From Sepioteuthis lessoniana (lineage: Eukaryota; Mollusca; Cephalopoda; Myopsida; Loliginidae): DNA of 64,000 bases. The stretch is from NCBI GenBank assembly GCA_963585895.1, contig OY757912.1, forward strand, positions 85,957,168-86,021,167. Direction: 5' to 3'. Each line of letters begins with the position of its first letter. Within the stretch, counting starts at the first letter, position 1. Below the pieces are notes generated by a model, which saw nothing but the letters and a program-made list of their open reading frames with translations, was not told the DNA's origin and ran no database searches. A program made the position numbers and the translations under genes. Positions 19,697 through 30,117 of this stretch are shown here, piece after piece.

Positions 19697-20425
19697 TGGT
19701 TGGTTGGTTGTTTGGGTTTTATGGCATATTAACCTTTGTAGGTTATTTAACGCCAAATCCATTTTTAAGCAAATAGTTGGTTCTATTTCAAACAATTCAG
19801 TTTAGCCTGAGTTCACAGTTTAATTGTCAAAAACATTTCTATTTCAAGCAATTTAGTTTATTCGAACAGTGCTAATTCAGCTAATTCAGTTTAGTATATG
19901 TACAGATTTTGTTTATACACAGTTAAATGTCAAAACAGTTCCATTTCAAACAATTTAGTTTTGTGTAAGTACAGTTTCAATGTCAAAAACAGTTCCATTT
20001 CAAACAATTCAATTTAGCATAAGTACGCAGTTTAAATGTAAGTACAGTTTAATTGTCAAAAACATTTCTATTTTAAGCTATTCAGTTTAGTCAAACAGTT
20101 CTAATTCAAACAATTCAGTTTAGCATAAGTATGCAGTTTAGTTCTATTTAACCTATAGATAGGGCCCTATCAGGTGCTACCATTCCGGGCCAGAGTAGAG
20201 TTTGGACCAATGGCACTTAAAGGGTGCTCCACATTCCCCAAAGCTCCAGAATAAATGGAACCTCACCATCAGATTGTTTACTGTCATATCCACGACACTA
20301 GTTGGCCGACTGGGCAATTCTCAATCAGGATAAGTTGACAGTTTAGATGTCAAAACTGTTTCATTTCATTTCGAGCAATTCAGTTTTGCCTAAATACGCA
20401 GCCGACTGGGCAACATATTTTTGCT
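19697..20425 (-). repeat. REP-A copy, long form with a rearranged head
   Basis: Tail 'gttttatggcatattaacct', about eight sub-repeats, head 'ggtgctccacattccccaaa' and 'cagattgtttactgtcatat'. The final 'gccgactgggcaa' appears at about 20,304 and again at 20,401, with sub-repeat DNA between, so the head end has been duplicated or two copies overlap. Confidence 0.75.
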
Positions 20426-20509
20426 TTGACAATTTCTGTGCTGGAGAGGTAGTTAATAAATGATACCAAATAACATCCATTTTGGGTGAATAATGTTCCG
20501 TTAAATTTA

Positions 20510-20660
20510 CTAAAAACTGGTTATCTTTGCAATATTTTGTGTATGATTTTTCGGACTGTTGTCCTAATCTTTATTATTCTTTCTTGCAACACAACATTTC
20601 GGCTGCTGTATCCTCCGGCCTTCCACAGGTGTCCCTTTTTTTTATCTGTGCATACAAATG
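20510..20660 (-). repeat. Inverted repeat arm, left (pairs with 21,172-21,290)
   Basis: On the minus strand it reads 'aaaagggacacctgtggaag', then 'gccgaaatgttgtgttgcaa', 'aggacaacagtccgaaaaat' and 'catacacaaaatattgcaa'. The right arm gives the same order on the plus strand ('caagggacacctgagtaagg', 'aaaacgttgtgttacaacta', 'aggacaacagtgcgaaaaat', 'cacatgaaaaatattgca'). The arms match over about 120 bp at roughly three quarters identity by eye. Confidence 0.75.
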
Positions 20661-21114
20661 ATTCAAGACGAGGAATCATTTTAAAGTTTGACTGATGATA
20701 TACAACATACAATTTTCTGGGAAGCATGACGCCCCAATAGTTTTTGTGGGGAGGAAATAGGGAGCAGCCCTTCTTGAACTTATGGTTTTTAAGGGGTCTA
20801 GTTGACCACATTCGTCGACCCATGCACACGATACAATATTGGCAATCATTCATTGACAAGCACGTGACATTCACCAAAATACCATATTCACTCGATGGGA
20901 ACTTACTAAAAACCTGAATGAATGGAATTGATTTATGTACAATGAAAATGTCAACGTAGAAGATAAGAAAAGATGTTTCTCGTAAAGCGTCATTAGATGA
21001 AATGGAAACGTCAAATCCATAAGCATAAGTTATTCTTGTGATTCTTCTCGGAGTGATAGGTGTGAAAAACAATGACATCATTATTTTAATGAAATCTTCA
21101 TATTTCCTGAACAC
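20521..21114 (-). CDS. Unrecognised 197-residue open frame inside an inverted-repeat unit
   Basis: Longest frame in the window that is not built from a microsatellite or LINE. It starts MFRKYEDFIKIMM and runs without a stop for 594 bp. The last 45 residues (DKKKGHLWKAGGYSSRN...) are encoded by the left inverted-repeat arm. The composition is ordinary (Cys cluster CLSMNDCQYCIVCMG at about residue 107, no clear membrane segment). I recognise no domain. The location suggests either a captured coding fragment or a chance frame. No splice sites were established. Confidence 0.3.
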   Translation of the reverse strand: MFRKYEDFIKIMMSLFFTPITPRRITRITYAYGFDVSISSNDALRETSFLIFYVDIFIVHKSIPFIQVFSKFPSSEYGILVNVTCLSMNDCQYCIVCMGRRMWSTRPLKNHKFKKGCSLFPPHKNYWGVMLPRKLYVVYHQSNFKMIPRLESFVCTDKKKGHLWKAGGYSSRNVVLQERIIKIRTTVRKIIHKILQR

Positions 21115-21171
21115 CTTGTTTGATCAACAGTCAAACTTTAACAATGATTTTCCCGGTTGAATCTTTTCAAT

Positions 21172-21290
21172 ACCCATATAAACAAGGGACACCTGAGTAA
21201 GGACGGTGGATACAACGGTCAAAACGTTGTGTTACAACTAACAACTAAAAAGATGAGGACAACAGTGCGAAAAATCACATGAAAAATATT
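21172..21290 (+). repeat. Inverted repeat arm, right
   Basis: Partner of 20,510-20,660. It holds a variant of the CTGA(n)GA...AAAACGTT motif ('cctgagtaagga', 'cggtcaaaacgttgtg') that recurs in other foldbacks here. Confidence 0.7.
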
Positions 21291-21299
21291 GCATATCGA

Positions 21300-21724
21300 G
21301 CCTCATTAAAAGAAATTCGGATGGTTATCCTTGGTTTAAAAGAAAATTAACTTAAAAAAAAATTATTAGGGGTGTAATTATTAATGGGTGGTACTATATT
21401 TTCTATTATGACGACGATGACGACGAGGATGGGGATGATAATCTTTTATTTGCTTTTGAAGAGTTATTGTTAAATTTTTAGATGAACGTTTAGACGTGTT
21501 GGGTTTCCCCACGAATTCCACTTCATCCATTTTACTCGCAGTTCTGGCAGCCTGGAATTCAATTCAGTGCCATTTAGAATTCCATTTGTACTCACCGTAT
21601 TTTCTAAATTCTTAGGAGTGTTTCCCAATTCTAAGAACTCCCAGAGTGCTTCATCCACTCACCGATTTCAGAAAGTGCAGCTTCATTTTGCTCGTGTCGT
21701 TTGGATCTATCTATCTATGTGCGT

Positions 21725-21758
<34 letters not shown>

Positions 21759-21945
21759 TCTGTAATATTAAAGTGATTCAAAAATCCCCGGTGCCATCGT
21801 TTGCATCATATCAAGGAAATTTGAGAAATATCTTTTAAGTTTTATCAGCCCTTTATTCTTTGTTGTGTGATTATTCAACTGCACAAGGTCTTTTGAAATT
21901 CCTATAGAAATTTTATCAGCCTTGAAAGTAGGTTCCTAATAAATG
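21300..21945. other. Unassigned sequence with a (TCTA)/(TG)n tract at 21,705-21,758
   Basis: The only definite feature is the (TG)n microsatellite preceded by four TCTA units. The 62- and 69-residue frames on opposite strands at 21,470-21,776 overlap and match nothing known. Confidence 0.5.
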
Positions 21946-22504
21946 TCAGCCCAGTTTGCTTGAATTGTAGAATACACAGATTGCATCTTTGTTGCGGAGT
22001 AAGACCCCCTACAACGACTTCCTCGGATATGACATGAAACAATCTGATGGCGAGGTTCTAACCTAGGAGATTTGGGAAATTCAGCGTACCCCTTCATTGC
22101 AATCGCTCCCAGATCTACTCTGGTCCGGAGAGGTAGCACTTGATAGGGTCCTATCTATTGGTCAAATAGAACTGTTTGACATTTAAACTAAGTGCAAACA
22201 AATGGCTTATGCTAAATTAAATAGTTTGAAATGGAACTGTTAGATCATTTAACTGTGTGTAAAGAAATGACAAATATCTATTTGAACTGTTAGAGATATA
22301 GAGCAATACTTGGAACCGTTTGACTGTGTGAAACGAATGAGTATGTTGATTTGAATGATTGATGCTAAAGAGTAATTCTTGAAACTTTTTAACTGTGTGC
22401 CTAAATTGAATTATTGGTATTACATAACAATACTTGGAAACATTTTATTGTGTGCAAATGAATGAATAGTGTTGAACAGAATTAGCGTTAAATAGCAATA
22501 CTTA
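21945..22504 (+). repeat. REP-A copy, left part (split by LTR-2)
   Basis: Head 'attgtagaatacacagattg', 'cagcgtaccccttcattgca', 'tactctggtccggagaggta' and several sub-repeats 'aatacttggaaccgtttgac'. It breaks at 22,504 where LTR-2 starts and continues at 23,026. Confidence 0.85.
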
Positions 22505-23025
22505 TGTAATATAATGGCCGAGGGATTTCGTTTTATATATCTTGCCTGTTCGGTTTAGTTAGGCTGAGAACCTTTCGCTTAGTGTACGGGTTAGTTAGGT
22601 GCAAACATGAGCGTAGGTGTTCACGCGCACGTGGGGAGGATGTGTCATTCAGAGATGTCACAATAGAAATCCCAGATAGGGGTATGTGAATGACGTCACG
22701 CACCGGAAGCGTGGGCTGAGATTTGAGAAAAGTCATTTGAGTCGAGTTTTAGCGTCCGAAGAAGACGATTGACTTTCGGAGCTCGCCGAGGCCTTGCGGC
22801 GGGTGTCGCACGTGGTTTGGGGCAGATGGAAAAGTCAGCATAGAAAGAATGTGTATCTCTCTCCTTATGTCGAAAAACCTTTTAACTCAAAGGTAATAAA
22901 AAGTTTCGTACCTGAACTAAGATGTCGTAAGTGTTTTTTGTGTTTCGGGATTCCTATGTTATCTATATATATGAGTTATGAACATTCTATGTGCATTTCA
23001 CATATTCATGTATGGTTATGGTACA
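22505..23025 (+). mobile_element. LTR-2 solo LTR, copy 2, inside REP-A
   Basis: 521 bp, tgtaatataatggcc to ggttatggtaca, with ctta on both sides (22,501-22,504 and 23,026-23,029). It shares the GC-rich U3, TGACGTCA at 22,691-22,698 and 'aggtaataaaaagtttcgta' (AATAAA) with copy 1. The host REP-A reads through once the LTR and one ctta are removed ('agcaatactta'+'taaccattttactgtgtgca'). Confidence 0.92.
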
Positions 23026-23255
23026 CTTATAACCATTTTACTGTGTGCAAACTAATGACTAATAGTAAATAGAATATTTCTTATTAAATAGCAATACTTG
23101 AAATCACTTTACTGAGTGGTAAAAAATGAGCTCAGGCTCGCTTAAAAATATGTTTACAAATAAAATATATTCAGTATATATGTATAAACAGGATTTGGCA
23201 TTAAATAACCAATAATGGTTGATATGCCATAAAACGCAATGCAATCCAACCAAAC
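23026..23255 (+). repeat. REP-A copy, right part
   Basis: Two sub-repeats, then the tail 'ggatttggcattaaataacc' and 'ggttgatatgccataaaacg'. Confidence 0.85.
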
Positions 23256-23930
23256 CTGATTTGATGAATGTTCTGAAACAGACAGATCATCGTTTGTCTA
23301 TTTGATTTTGTCTTCATATCACGTTCAGCGCCAACTTACAATTAATTGACATTTACAATACTTTAACAGCCATGCGCCAAACGTTGCCAATCTCCTCCCT
23401 TTTTGAAATATATATCTTGTTCATATTTTGTTATCCACTCAAAGGAAGAAAAAAAAATTCGGACAATATAATCATTTTGAATGGAGAGTGAATTCTTCAC
23501 GAAAATCTCAAACGAAGAAAATCGTGTTTGGGTCCTTGACTTCTTTCAACAGAGTTAATATTATTATATTTTTCAGTTTATTTTTTTTTTCTTTTGAGTA
23601 TTTTTAATGAAACTTACTTAACTAATCAATCATACAATTTCAAGTAAATTTCTATTTGATAATTTCCAAACAATTATACAATTCTTATCTAATAATTAAC
23701 AATTCTTGACATGATTTTGAAAGATTTTACTTTTTTAACATAAATAATTTGTACATAATTATAAATTTTCATTTATTCCTATTTCATGCAAAACGAATAT
23801 GTAAAATAGAACAATGTGTAAAATCATTTTCAAGCTATTAAATGTAGTTCACAATTGTTTTAAACACTTCATATTTAGTAATAATATTAATTTTTTACAA
23901 GCCAATGCAGTTCAAAATCATTCGAAACGT
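23256..23930. other. Very AT-rich sequence, nothing recognised
   Basis: Long runs of A and T, no open frame of note, no shared repeat seen. Confidence 0.45.
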
Positions 23931-23934
23931 CATC

Positions 23935-24165
23935 ATTGACAGATCTATTTAACTCAGGAATTGGTATTACCACTCCAAGTCAGAGTGAGCCTGGACGTAA
24001 AGAAAGTGATGTAGTACTCAACCCCTCAGATATCCAGAACATGAGCCTCACTATCAACTGCAGTTAAGTTTCATATCCAGGATACATCTTTTTGGCGGGG
24101 CATTATCCTTCTGCGGATGATATTGACAGAGTATTCTGAACCTAGCCGACAGGGCACTTAGCCAA
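23935..24165 (-). repeat. REP-A fragment, head part
   Basis: 'tagtactcaacccctcagat', 'gagcctcactatcaactgca', 'cttctgcggatgatattgac' and 'cctagccgacagggc' match the reversed head. No sub-repeat block or tail is attached. Confidence 0.65.
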
Positions 24166-24615
24166 TTGAAGAAAAGGGTTATTCTTCAAATTATAAGCCG
24201 TTGTCTTCCCTCGACGGGGAGTGGCAGTTTCACTTAAGCTCCAAATTACACGACTTAACCCTTCGGCTCTCTGGGTCCCGCTCCCATTTTGAATCTAATT
24301 AAATCTCTCAAATCTCATGTGACTTCTTATAGCCAATCAAGAGAGTGTTCCGCATTTCCCATTGGCTTTTTCGGACGTGGTGAACTTTGAATTGTCACCT
24401 ATCCATTATGATTCCGCAAATGTCCAACCGCGTATGCTAGAGTCGAGTGCCAAGGGTATTAGTTGGGGCTATAATGAAAAAATTGAAATATTTGCTCTTA
24501 AACAAGAAATATAATGATTTTCAATTTTTAAATCGAATATTTGTTTTTGCGTGATTTTGGTAAAAAAAAGAAAATCAGACAAAAAAGGATCGTAAGTGAT
24601 TAGAAAGTGTTACAG
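24166..24615. other. Unassigned sequence, less AT-rich than its surroundings
   Basis: Contains CCAAT-type boxes on both strands ('agccaatcaaga', 'cccattggct' near 24,330-24,367), but no accompanying promoter or coding region is visible. Confidence 0.35.
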
Positions 24616-24862
24616 TAAGGCCCAGTGTGTAGAGTGTTCGTCAATCATCTGGGAGACCTGGGTTCAATCCCAGGTCGGGTCATACCAAAGACTTAAAAAA
24701 TGGTTCTTGATACCTACTTGCTTAACACTCATCATTATAAGGTACGTATCAAGGGTAAAGTGAAGCAATCCAGGGAAAGATGTTGTGCCCTCCCCTGCAC
24801 CTCTGTGTAGTAGCTATTGAAAAGGGAATCTTCGGGTCACCCTCGACAACAGTCAGCGATGA
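24616..24862 (+). repeat. SINE2 copy
   Basis: Full length: 'gtgtgtagagtgttcgtcaa', B box 'ggttcaatcccaggtcgggt', body 'gcttaacactcatcattata', 'cctctgtgtagtagctattg', end 'ggtcaccctcgacaacagtc'. Both promoter boxes are near the tRNA consensus, so this is among the youngest SINE2 copies here. Confidence 0.88.
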
Positions 24863-25061
24863 CTAGAGCATATATGAGATGGGGCAATTCTCCCCAAGTT
24901 TACAACATATTGCAGTCTTGTATTGACAAGACATACCTTTTGTATTAAAAATCCCACAACTAAATGAAAGATGACTTCCCTAATTTCAAAACAGTGCTTT
25001 AAGTTATCGACTAAACATTGTTGACGTTTTATTTGTATCAATCTTTAAAATGGAACTTTGT

Positions 25062-25852
25062 CACCAGGTATCGCACTAGTGTAGGCGTTATACTTCCAAG
25101 TCAAATGCCTTAAACCCCAGACCATCACAGATTTTATAACTGTTACTTTTGCTGTACATATTTATGCTTAAGTTTTCATCTTACACAAAAGGCATTGCAT
25201 TGCAGAGAATTCGAACTTCCGGTAACATTCATCGTTTATCAAGTGAAACGTCTTAACGTCTCAGCCTCGAAAGTGACCTTTTTTAGTGACTAAGCTTTCA
25301 CATCTTTATGTTTGATTAAGCTTTCACCTCTAGAAACTGCATAGAAGTGAAAAGGATTTCAACCAAAGCAGAAATTGTCCATTGGATTTCGAGACCAACA
25401 CCTTAACCTTTCGGCAATCACAGTTTTTAAATGAGCGATTTGTATTTCAAATATTTAACTTTGACAAAGTTTTCAGACTCGTCAAATACATCGCTGTGTA
25501 CAATATTCGAATAGGGACATCTTCGGGGATTGCCTATTGGATTTCGAGTCCAATGCTTTAACTTCTCGGCTGTCACAGTCTTTATGCAAGTCGCTAAAGT
25601 TTCACATTGTTTTGTTTGATTAATTATTCGGCGTTGGGAAATGCATATTTATGAACAGGATTAAAAATTTTGCCGGCATTTCCCATATAAATGTCGATTT
25701 CTACAAATTAGTTTCGTGGCTATCCCACTTTTTTTTATAAGAATTTCTCGTTCTACATTTTTCATATTTTCTTAAATATTCTAACGTATTTAAAAGGCTG
25801 GGAATAGAATTCGAACTTTTGTGGGTTTTGCTCATAGGGTTTCTAGACCAAA
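25062..25852 (-). repeat. tRNA-Ser-like tandem array, part 1 (about 6 units)
   Basis: Units of about 135-155 bp. Each has, on the minus strand, an A-box/anticodon half such as 'gttaaagcattggactcgaa' (25,537-25,564, reversed) and a B-box half such as 'gttcgaattc', joined by an AT-rich spacer ('cacatctttatgtttgatta'). Box positions: about 25,100, 25,205, 25,350, 25,505, 25,660 and 25,812. The halves match the order of a class II tRNA-Ser, with the anticodon loop reading CTCGAAA (anticodon CGA). All units are mutated. None folds as an intact tRNA by eye. Confidence 0.7.
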
Positions 25853-26266
25853 TGTTGTATAGTCACCACCATGACCAACTATACAAACACACAATACATA
25901 TACATCTACATATGCATGCAGAATCATAACGACGACACAATAAAGACGAGGGACACAGTTCTTTGAAAAATATACCTCTCACTTTATTTGAAAGGGTTGT
26001 GTGTGAGAGGGAGTTGGAGACCGAACAGAACTGCAGCATATTGACCCCCACTCTATTGGCCATAACCACGTTTCTTTCCCGTTCTCCGGGGCTGCTCAAC
26101 CGGGGGCCTTGGGGCCCACTCTGCTGGGTGCTGGCTTTCTCTACCGCATCTTGTCACCAACGGGTCTGGTCTCCAAACTAACTGACTTCCTGTCTTGACC
26201 GAGTTATATAATAGTTCAACGCCTCCTTCTTCTTTTGGGCGTCACAAATTGCACTCATTCAACCCG
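25853..26266 (-). mobile_element. LTR-1 solo LTR, copy 2, first part
   Basis: Starts tgttgtatagtcacc. The flanking caaa at 25,849-25,852 is repeated at 26,681-26,684. Contains the polyadenylation region near 25,985 (minus strand) and the TATATAA box near 26,204. It interrupts a unit of the tRNA-Ser-like array. It is itself interrupted by the SINE1 at 26,285-26,573 and ends at 26,680. Confidence 0.9.
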
Positions 26267-26284
26267 TCCACGGTCAAGGTTATA

Positions 26285-26573
26285 CTATTTACCAACCCCT
26301 CCGCTCGGGCAGGATATGACACCAAGTCAATTTTTAAGCGGAGTTTAACAGGTTTTAATTCAGAGTTTTTCCTTCTCTTATACTAGTTGCCTCACCAAGG
26401 CTAAAGAACCCAGTCTGTCCTACTATTTACCCATAGTTGGAGGGAGAATAATTGGATTCATACCTTTCCGAAGGGTATTAGTGCTATGTGAAATGCAATC
26501 AGTCTCGTCCAGGATTTGAACTCGAGTCGCCGTGTCCATTTCCTACGACGACAACCATTACACCACGGGCACA
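26285..26573 (-). repeat. SINE1 copy inserted in LTR-1
   Basis: Complete SINE1, from 'accaacccctccgctcgggc' to the head 'aaccattacaccacgggcac'. It is flanked by 'tccacggtcaaggttat' (26,267-26,283) and 'tccacgatcacggttat' (26,574-26,590), 17 bp with two differences, both being LTR-1 sequence. Third layer of a three-level nest: array, LTR, SINE. Confidence 0.92.
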
Positions 26574-26680
26574 TCCACGATCACGGTTATAATTCTGATA
26601 TTCCTCGACCGGATGCACCTGTTATTTACATAGGTGCATTTTTTATTTTGACAGCCCGGCCGGGTCGTCAATATACAACA
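26574..26680 (-). mobile_element. LTR-1 solo LTR, copy 2, second part
   Basis: Resumes at the duplicated site, includes the hairpin ('atgcacctg'...'taggtgcat') and ends tatacaaca at 26,680, followed by caaa. Confidence 0.9.
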
Positions 26681-26684
26681 CAAA

Positions 26685-27655
26685 GACGTCGGCCATCACA
26701 TATGTTTTAGCGGTATATAAAGTTTCAAATGTTTAGATTTGATTCAGTTTTCGGTTTATTTAAAATGTGTTGCTAAGAACAGGATTCAAACCAATGCTAC
26801 TTATCTTCACAACAATTGTAGCTCTTTTATCTGTGATCATCCTTTTTTTGTGGATTATGTCAGCTTTGAAACAAAATTGTTGTGAACAGACTTCGAACTT
26901 GCGTGTGTATTACCTTATGGATTTCGAATCCAACGGCTTAACTTCTCAGCCATTACAAATTTTATATTGGTGACAAACGTTTCACATTTTCATGTTTGAT
27001 TAAGTTTTCAGTTTTGTAATTTGTAAATCAGTGAACAAGATTTGAACCTAGATGGCCATTGCCCAAGTGCAAAGCTTTCACCTCCCGACCATAACGAATT
27101 TAATGTCAGTGAGTAAAGAATATACAGTTATATTTTTAGGTTTTATTAAGTATTTAGCTTTGTCATATGCGAACAGGTATCAAACCTGAACGGGGATTTC
27201 CCTTTGGATTTCGAGTCCTTAACGTCTTGGCCAAAACAGATGGTGTCAGTTTGTAGCTTTGTATAACTTCACGTTTTCAGCTTTTGTAAAACGTAACTCT
27301 GTGAACAGGATTCGAACCTTTGGAGATAATATATATTGGATTTTGAGTTGAAGGTTTTAATATCTAAGCCAACGAAGATTTTCTATCATTTTATATTTCT
27401 TGTAAGTTTTCAGCTGTGTAAAATGCATCGCTGTAAAGAAAGAGTTCGAACCTGAGTTGGTATTACCCATCGATTTTCGAGTTTAAGACTGTTATAGCTA
27501 TTGGCTCTGATATTTAGAAAAAAATTATCAACGAACAATATTTCACACTTTTATCTATGCTTCAATTTTTAGTTTCGTAAAATACACGGCTGAGAGCAGG
27601 AATCGAATTTGTTGGGCTATAGCCCACTGAATTTCGTGTGCTACGTTATAACCTG
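26685..27655 (-). repeat. tRNA-Ser-like tandem array, part 2 (about 7 units)
   Basis: B-box halves near 26,778, 26,890, 27,038, 27,172, 27,308 (an exact GGTTCGAATCC on the minus strand at 27,308-27,318), 27,443 and 27,603. Anticodon-half phrases include 'atggatttcgaatccaacgg' (26,918) and 'tttggatttcgagtcctta' (27,200). Spacers repeat 'cattttcatgtttgattaag' and 'cagctttgtataacttcac'. A LINE-W begins at about 27,656. Confidence 0.7.
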
Positions 27656-28066
27656 TATGGATGTACTACATGGACGATAACAAAACATATGGAGAAAAAG
27701 CTTGACGGCAACCACACAAAAATGCTGCGAGCAGTATTGAACAAGTCCAGGTGGTAGCACTCCACAAAGAAGCAGTTGTACGGCCACTTACCAACCATCA
27801 CGAAAACTATCCAAGTTAGACAAACTAGACATGCGGGACACTGCTGGAGAAGTAGGGACGAACTCATAAGTAACGTACAGCAGTGGACCCCTTCACATCA
27901 ACAAGCAAAGGCAGGACGACCAGCTAGAACCTACATACAACAACAGCACTGTGTCGATACAGGATGTAGGCCTGAATACTAGCCGAAAGCGATGGACGAT
28001 AGAGAGGGGTAGCAAGAAAGGGTCAGGGATATCCGTGCTGATGGCGCGACCTGATGATGATGATGA
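27656..28066 (+). pseudogene. LINE-W 3' fragment inserted in the tRNA-Ser-like array
   Basis: Plus-strand frames give GCTTWTITK, EKKLDGNHTKMLRAVLNKS, then after a frame change [40 protein letters not shown] and AKAGRPARTYIQQQHCVDTG, ending in 'gatgatgatgatgat'. 5'-truncated, several frame breaks. Confidence 0.8.
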
Positions 28067-28104
28067 TTTAATCTTTCTGTCATTACAGCTTTTCTATCAG
28101 TTTA
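28067..28104 (-). repeat. tRNA-Ser-like array, short piece between LINE-W and SINE1
   Basis: 'ctttctgtcattacagcttt' is the unit segment that follows the anticodon half elsewhere, so the array continues through the LINE-W insertion. Confidence 0.6.
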
Positions 28105-28396
28105 CATATTTACCAACTTCTCCGTTCGGGCAGGATATGACACAAGGTCAATTTTTCAGCGGAGTTTAACAGGTTTGAATTCAGAGTTTTCCTTTTCCTA
28201 GACTAGTTGCCTCACCAAGGCTGAAGAACCCAGTTTGCCCTGCTATTTACCCATAGCTGGAAGGAGAATAATTGGATTCATACCTTTCCCAAGGGTATTA
28301 GTGCTATGTGAAATGCAATCAGCCTCGTCCAGGATTTGAACTCATATCGCCGTGTCAATTTCTTACGACGATAACAATTACACCACGGGAACCTCC
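28105..28396 (-). repeat. SINE1 copy inserted in the array, with duplication
   Basis: Full SINE1 with head on the right ('acgataacaattacaccacg'). Flanks 'tttctatcagttta' (28,091-28,104) and 'tttctatctgttta' (28,401-28,414), 14 bp with one mismatch. Confidence 0.88.
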
Positions 28397-29130
28397 ATAA
28401 TTTCTATCTGTTTAAAACGTTTTACAATTTTATGTCTGATTAAGTTTTGAATTTTTATCAAAAGTAAAGTTGTGGATAGAATTCGAACATAGGATTGTAA
28501 GACCAACGCATCATCCATTTCGGACACAACAGCTTGTGTGGCTAACATTACACATTTTTATGCCTTATTTCAGCTGAGTTAAAACACATTGCAGTGAACA
28601 GGATTTGAACCACTGCAGATATTACCCACTGAATACTTAATCCAGCGTTGTCATCACACTTATATATATATATACATATATGGTTTACTTGTTTCATATT
28701 TTTCAATTTTCTGTACAGATTTCGAACCTGGGTGCGTATTGGTCATTGAGCTTCTAGACCAAGGCCTTCGGTCATCACAGAATTTTTCAGTTGTGTTTAA
28801 CGTTTCAAATTTCTAAGTTTGATTACATTTTCAGCTTACTTAAAATCCATTGCTGTGAACTGGATTTGAACCTGTGCAAATAAAGCCCATTGAATTTCGA
28901 GTTCGAATCGTTTAACCTTTCGGCTATCAAAACTCTCGTAACTGTGCTCAATGTTTCGCCTTTTTATATTTGATGAGGTTTTCCACTGATTTTAAGTGTT
29001 CCATTGTCAGTGGGATTCGAATCTTCTCAGGGAAAGCCTCCTGGATTGCGACTGCTACGCCATAAGTGCTCGGCCATTACAACTTTTATGTCTGTGTTTA
29101 AAGTTTTATATCTTGGTGCTTGATTAAAAT
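28397..29130 (-). repeat. tRNA-Ser-like tandem array, part 3 (about 5 units)
   Basis: B-box halves near 28,480 ('agaattcgaaca'), 28,600 ('ggatttgaaccac'), 28,725 ('atttcgaacctgg'), 28,867 ('ggatttgaacctg') and 29,011 ('ggattcgaatctt'). Spacers again carry 'tttgattacattttcagct'. The array fades into T-rich DNA at about 29,130. Confidence 0.7.
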
Positions 29131-29334
29131 TTCCACTTAAATCTTTTTTTTTTTGTGTAAATCTTTTTCATCTTTTTTTTTTATGAGGAAACACCAACTA
29201 GAAATTAAATAAAAATATTTGGTAACTTCGTAATTTAATTCCCGGAAATGCATAGGTTACGAATTATACCCTTTTAAAATATGTGATAACTTATATCCTA
29301 TAAGATACCCATTTGGATAGTACACGCAGCTGAT

Positions 29335-29565
29335 TTTTCAGCGTATTACAGCTAGTTTGAATTCCATGTGCTCTTTCTCTTAAACCTGTTGCCTTACAAG
29401 TATAAAACTCCAGTCAGTCCCATTTAGTCAAAGCTCGGCGTAGAATAGATTGATTTATGATAGTCGCAAGTGTTTTACAGCGAAGTGAGACGCAAACAGC
29501 CTTGCCCAGGATTTGAACTGGGTTCGCCGTGTCTATTTCTTAAGGTGATAACCACCAGGAAAGTC
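29335..29565 (-). repeat. SINE1 copy, diverged
   Basis: 'acagctagtttgaattccat', 'cagtcagtcccatttagtca', then head with B box 'aggatttgaactgggttcgc' and A-box remnant 'gtgataaccaccaggaaa'. Confidence 0.65.
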
Positions 29566-30115
29566 TCGGATTTTTACCATTTTTTGACTCACAAACAGAT
29601 ATTTCTTTTAAGAAATATCTATTGAAATTTGAACCTGTACTTTTATTATTTGGAGATTATCTCTCCCCACGCCAAGTAATAACGACTAAGCTATTCCCAA
29701 AAGATTTTTCCCCTCAAATATTAATAGTCTACCCGCAGTGCGTCTCTTCGTTTCGTCTCTTTTTATATTGTCCGCGCGTCTCGGATTTCTCTGCTATTTC
29801 CGCTTTTCGGTCATCCGGGTTACTAACTTCTCTCATATCAACAACTTTTTTTTTCTAATTTGTGGTAGTGTCTCTTGTCCAATCCCGCCACTTTTCAATT
29901 TCTGATACACTTTTTTTCTTCGTCTTTCTTTTCTTTTTCTATGAAAACTAGGACACAGTACATTTTTATGCTTGTAAAAGCGTTTATACAAGAAATGTAT
30001 TCGTGTCTGGTGAATATATTTGTGCCCGATCGGAATAATTCAGTCCAGTCAAAACATACTATTTAAGATTTTTAGATACACGGCCTGTTTTAAACCAACA
30101 TAAGTCTTTTATTCT
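29566..30115. other. Pyrimidine-rich DNA, no gene recognised
   Basis: Start of a roughly 4-kb plus-strand C/T-rich region. Frames at 29,622-30,066 are phenylalanine/serine-rich results of that bias. Confidence 0.45.
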
Positions 30116-30117
30116 CG

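Noticed and set aside
24330..24367. CCAAT-box promoter
   Set aside because: No TATA, initiator or coding sequence in support.
25062..29130. Cluster of functional tRNA-Ser genes
   Set aside because: No unit keeps complete A box, anticodon arm and B box together with pairing acceptor ends.
25062..29130. CRISPR-like array
   Set aside because: The repeats are long and diverged and the spacers are similar to each other. The genome is animal in character.
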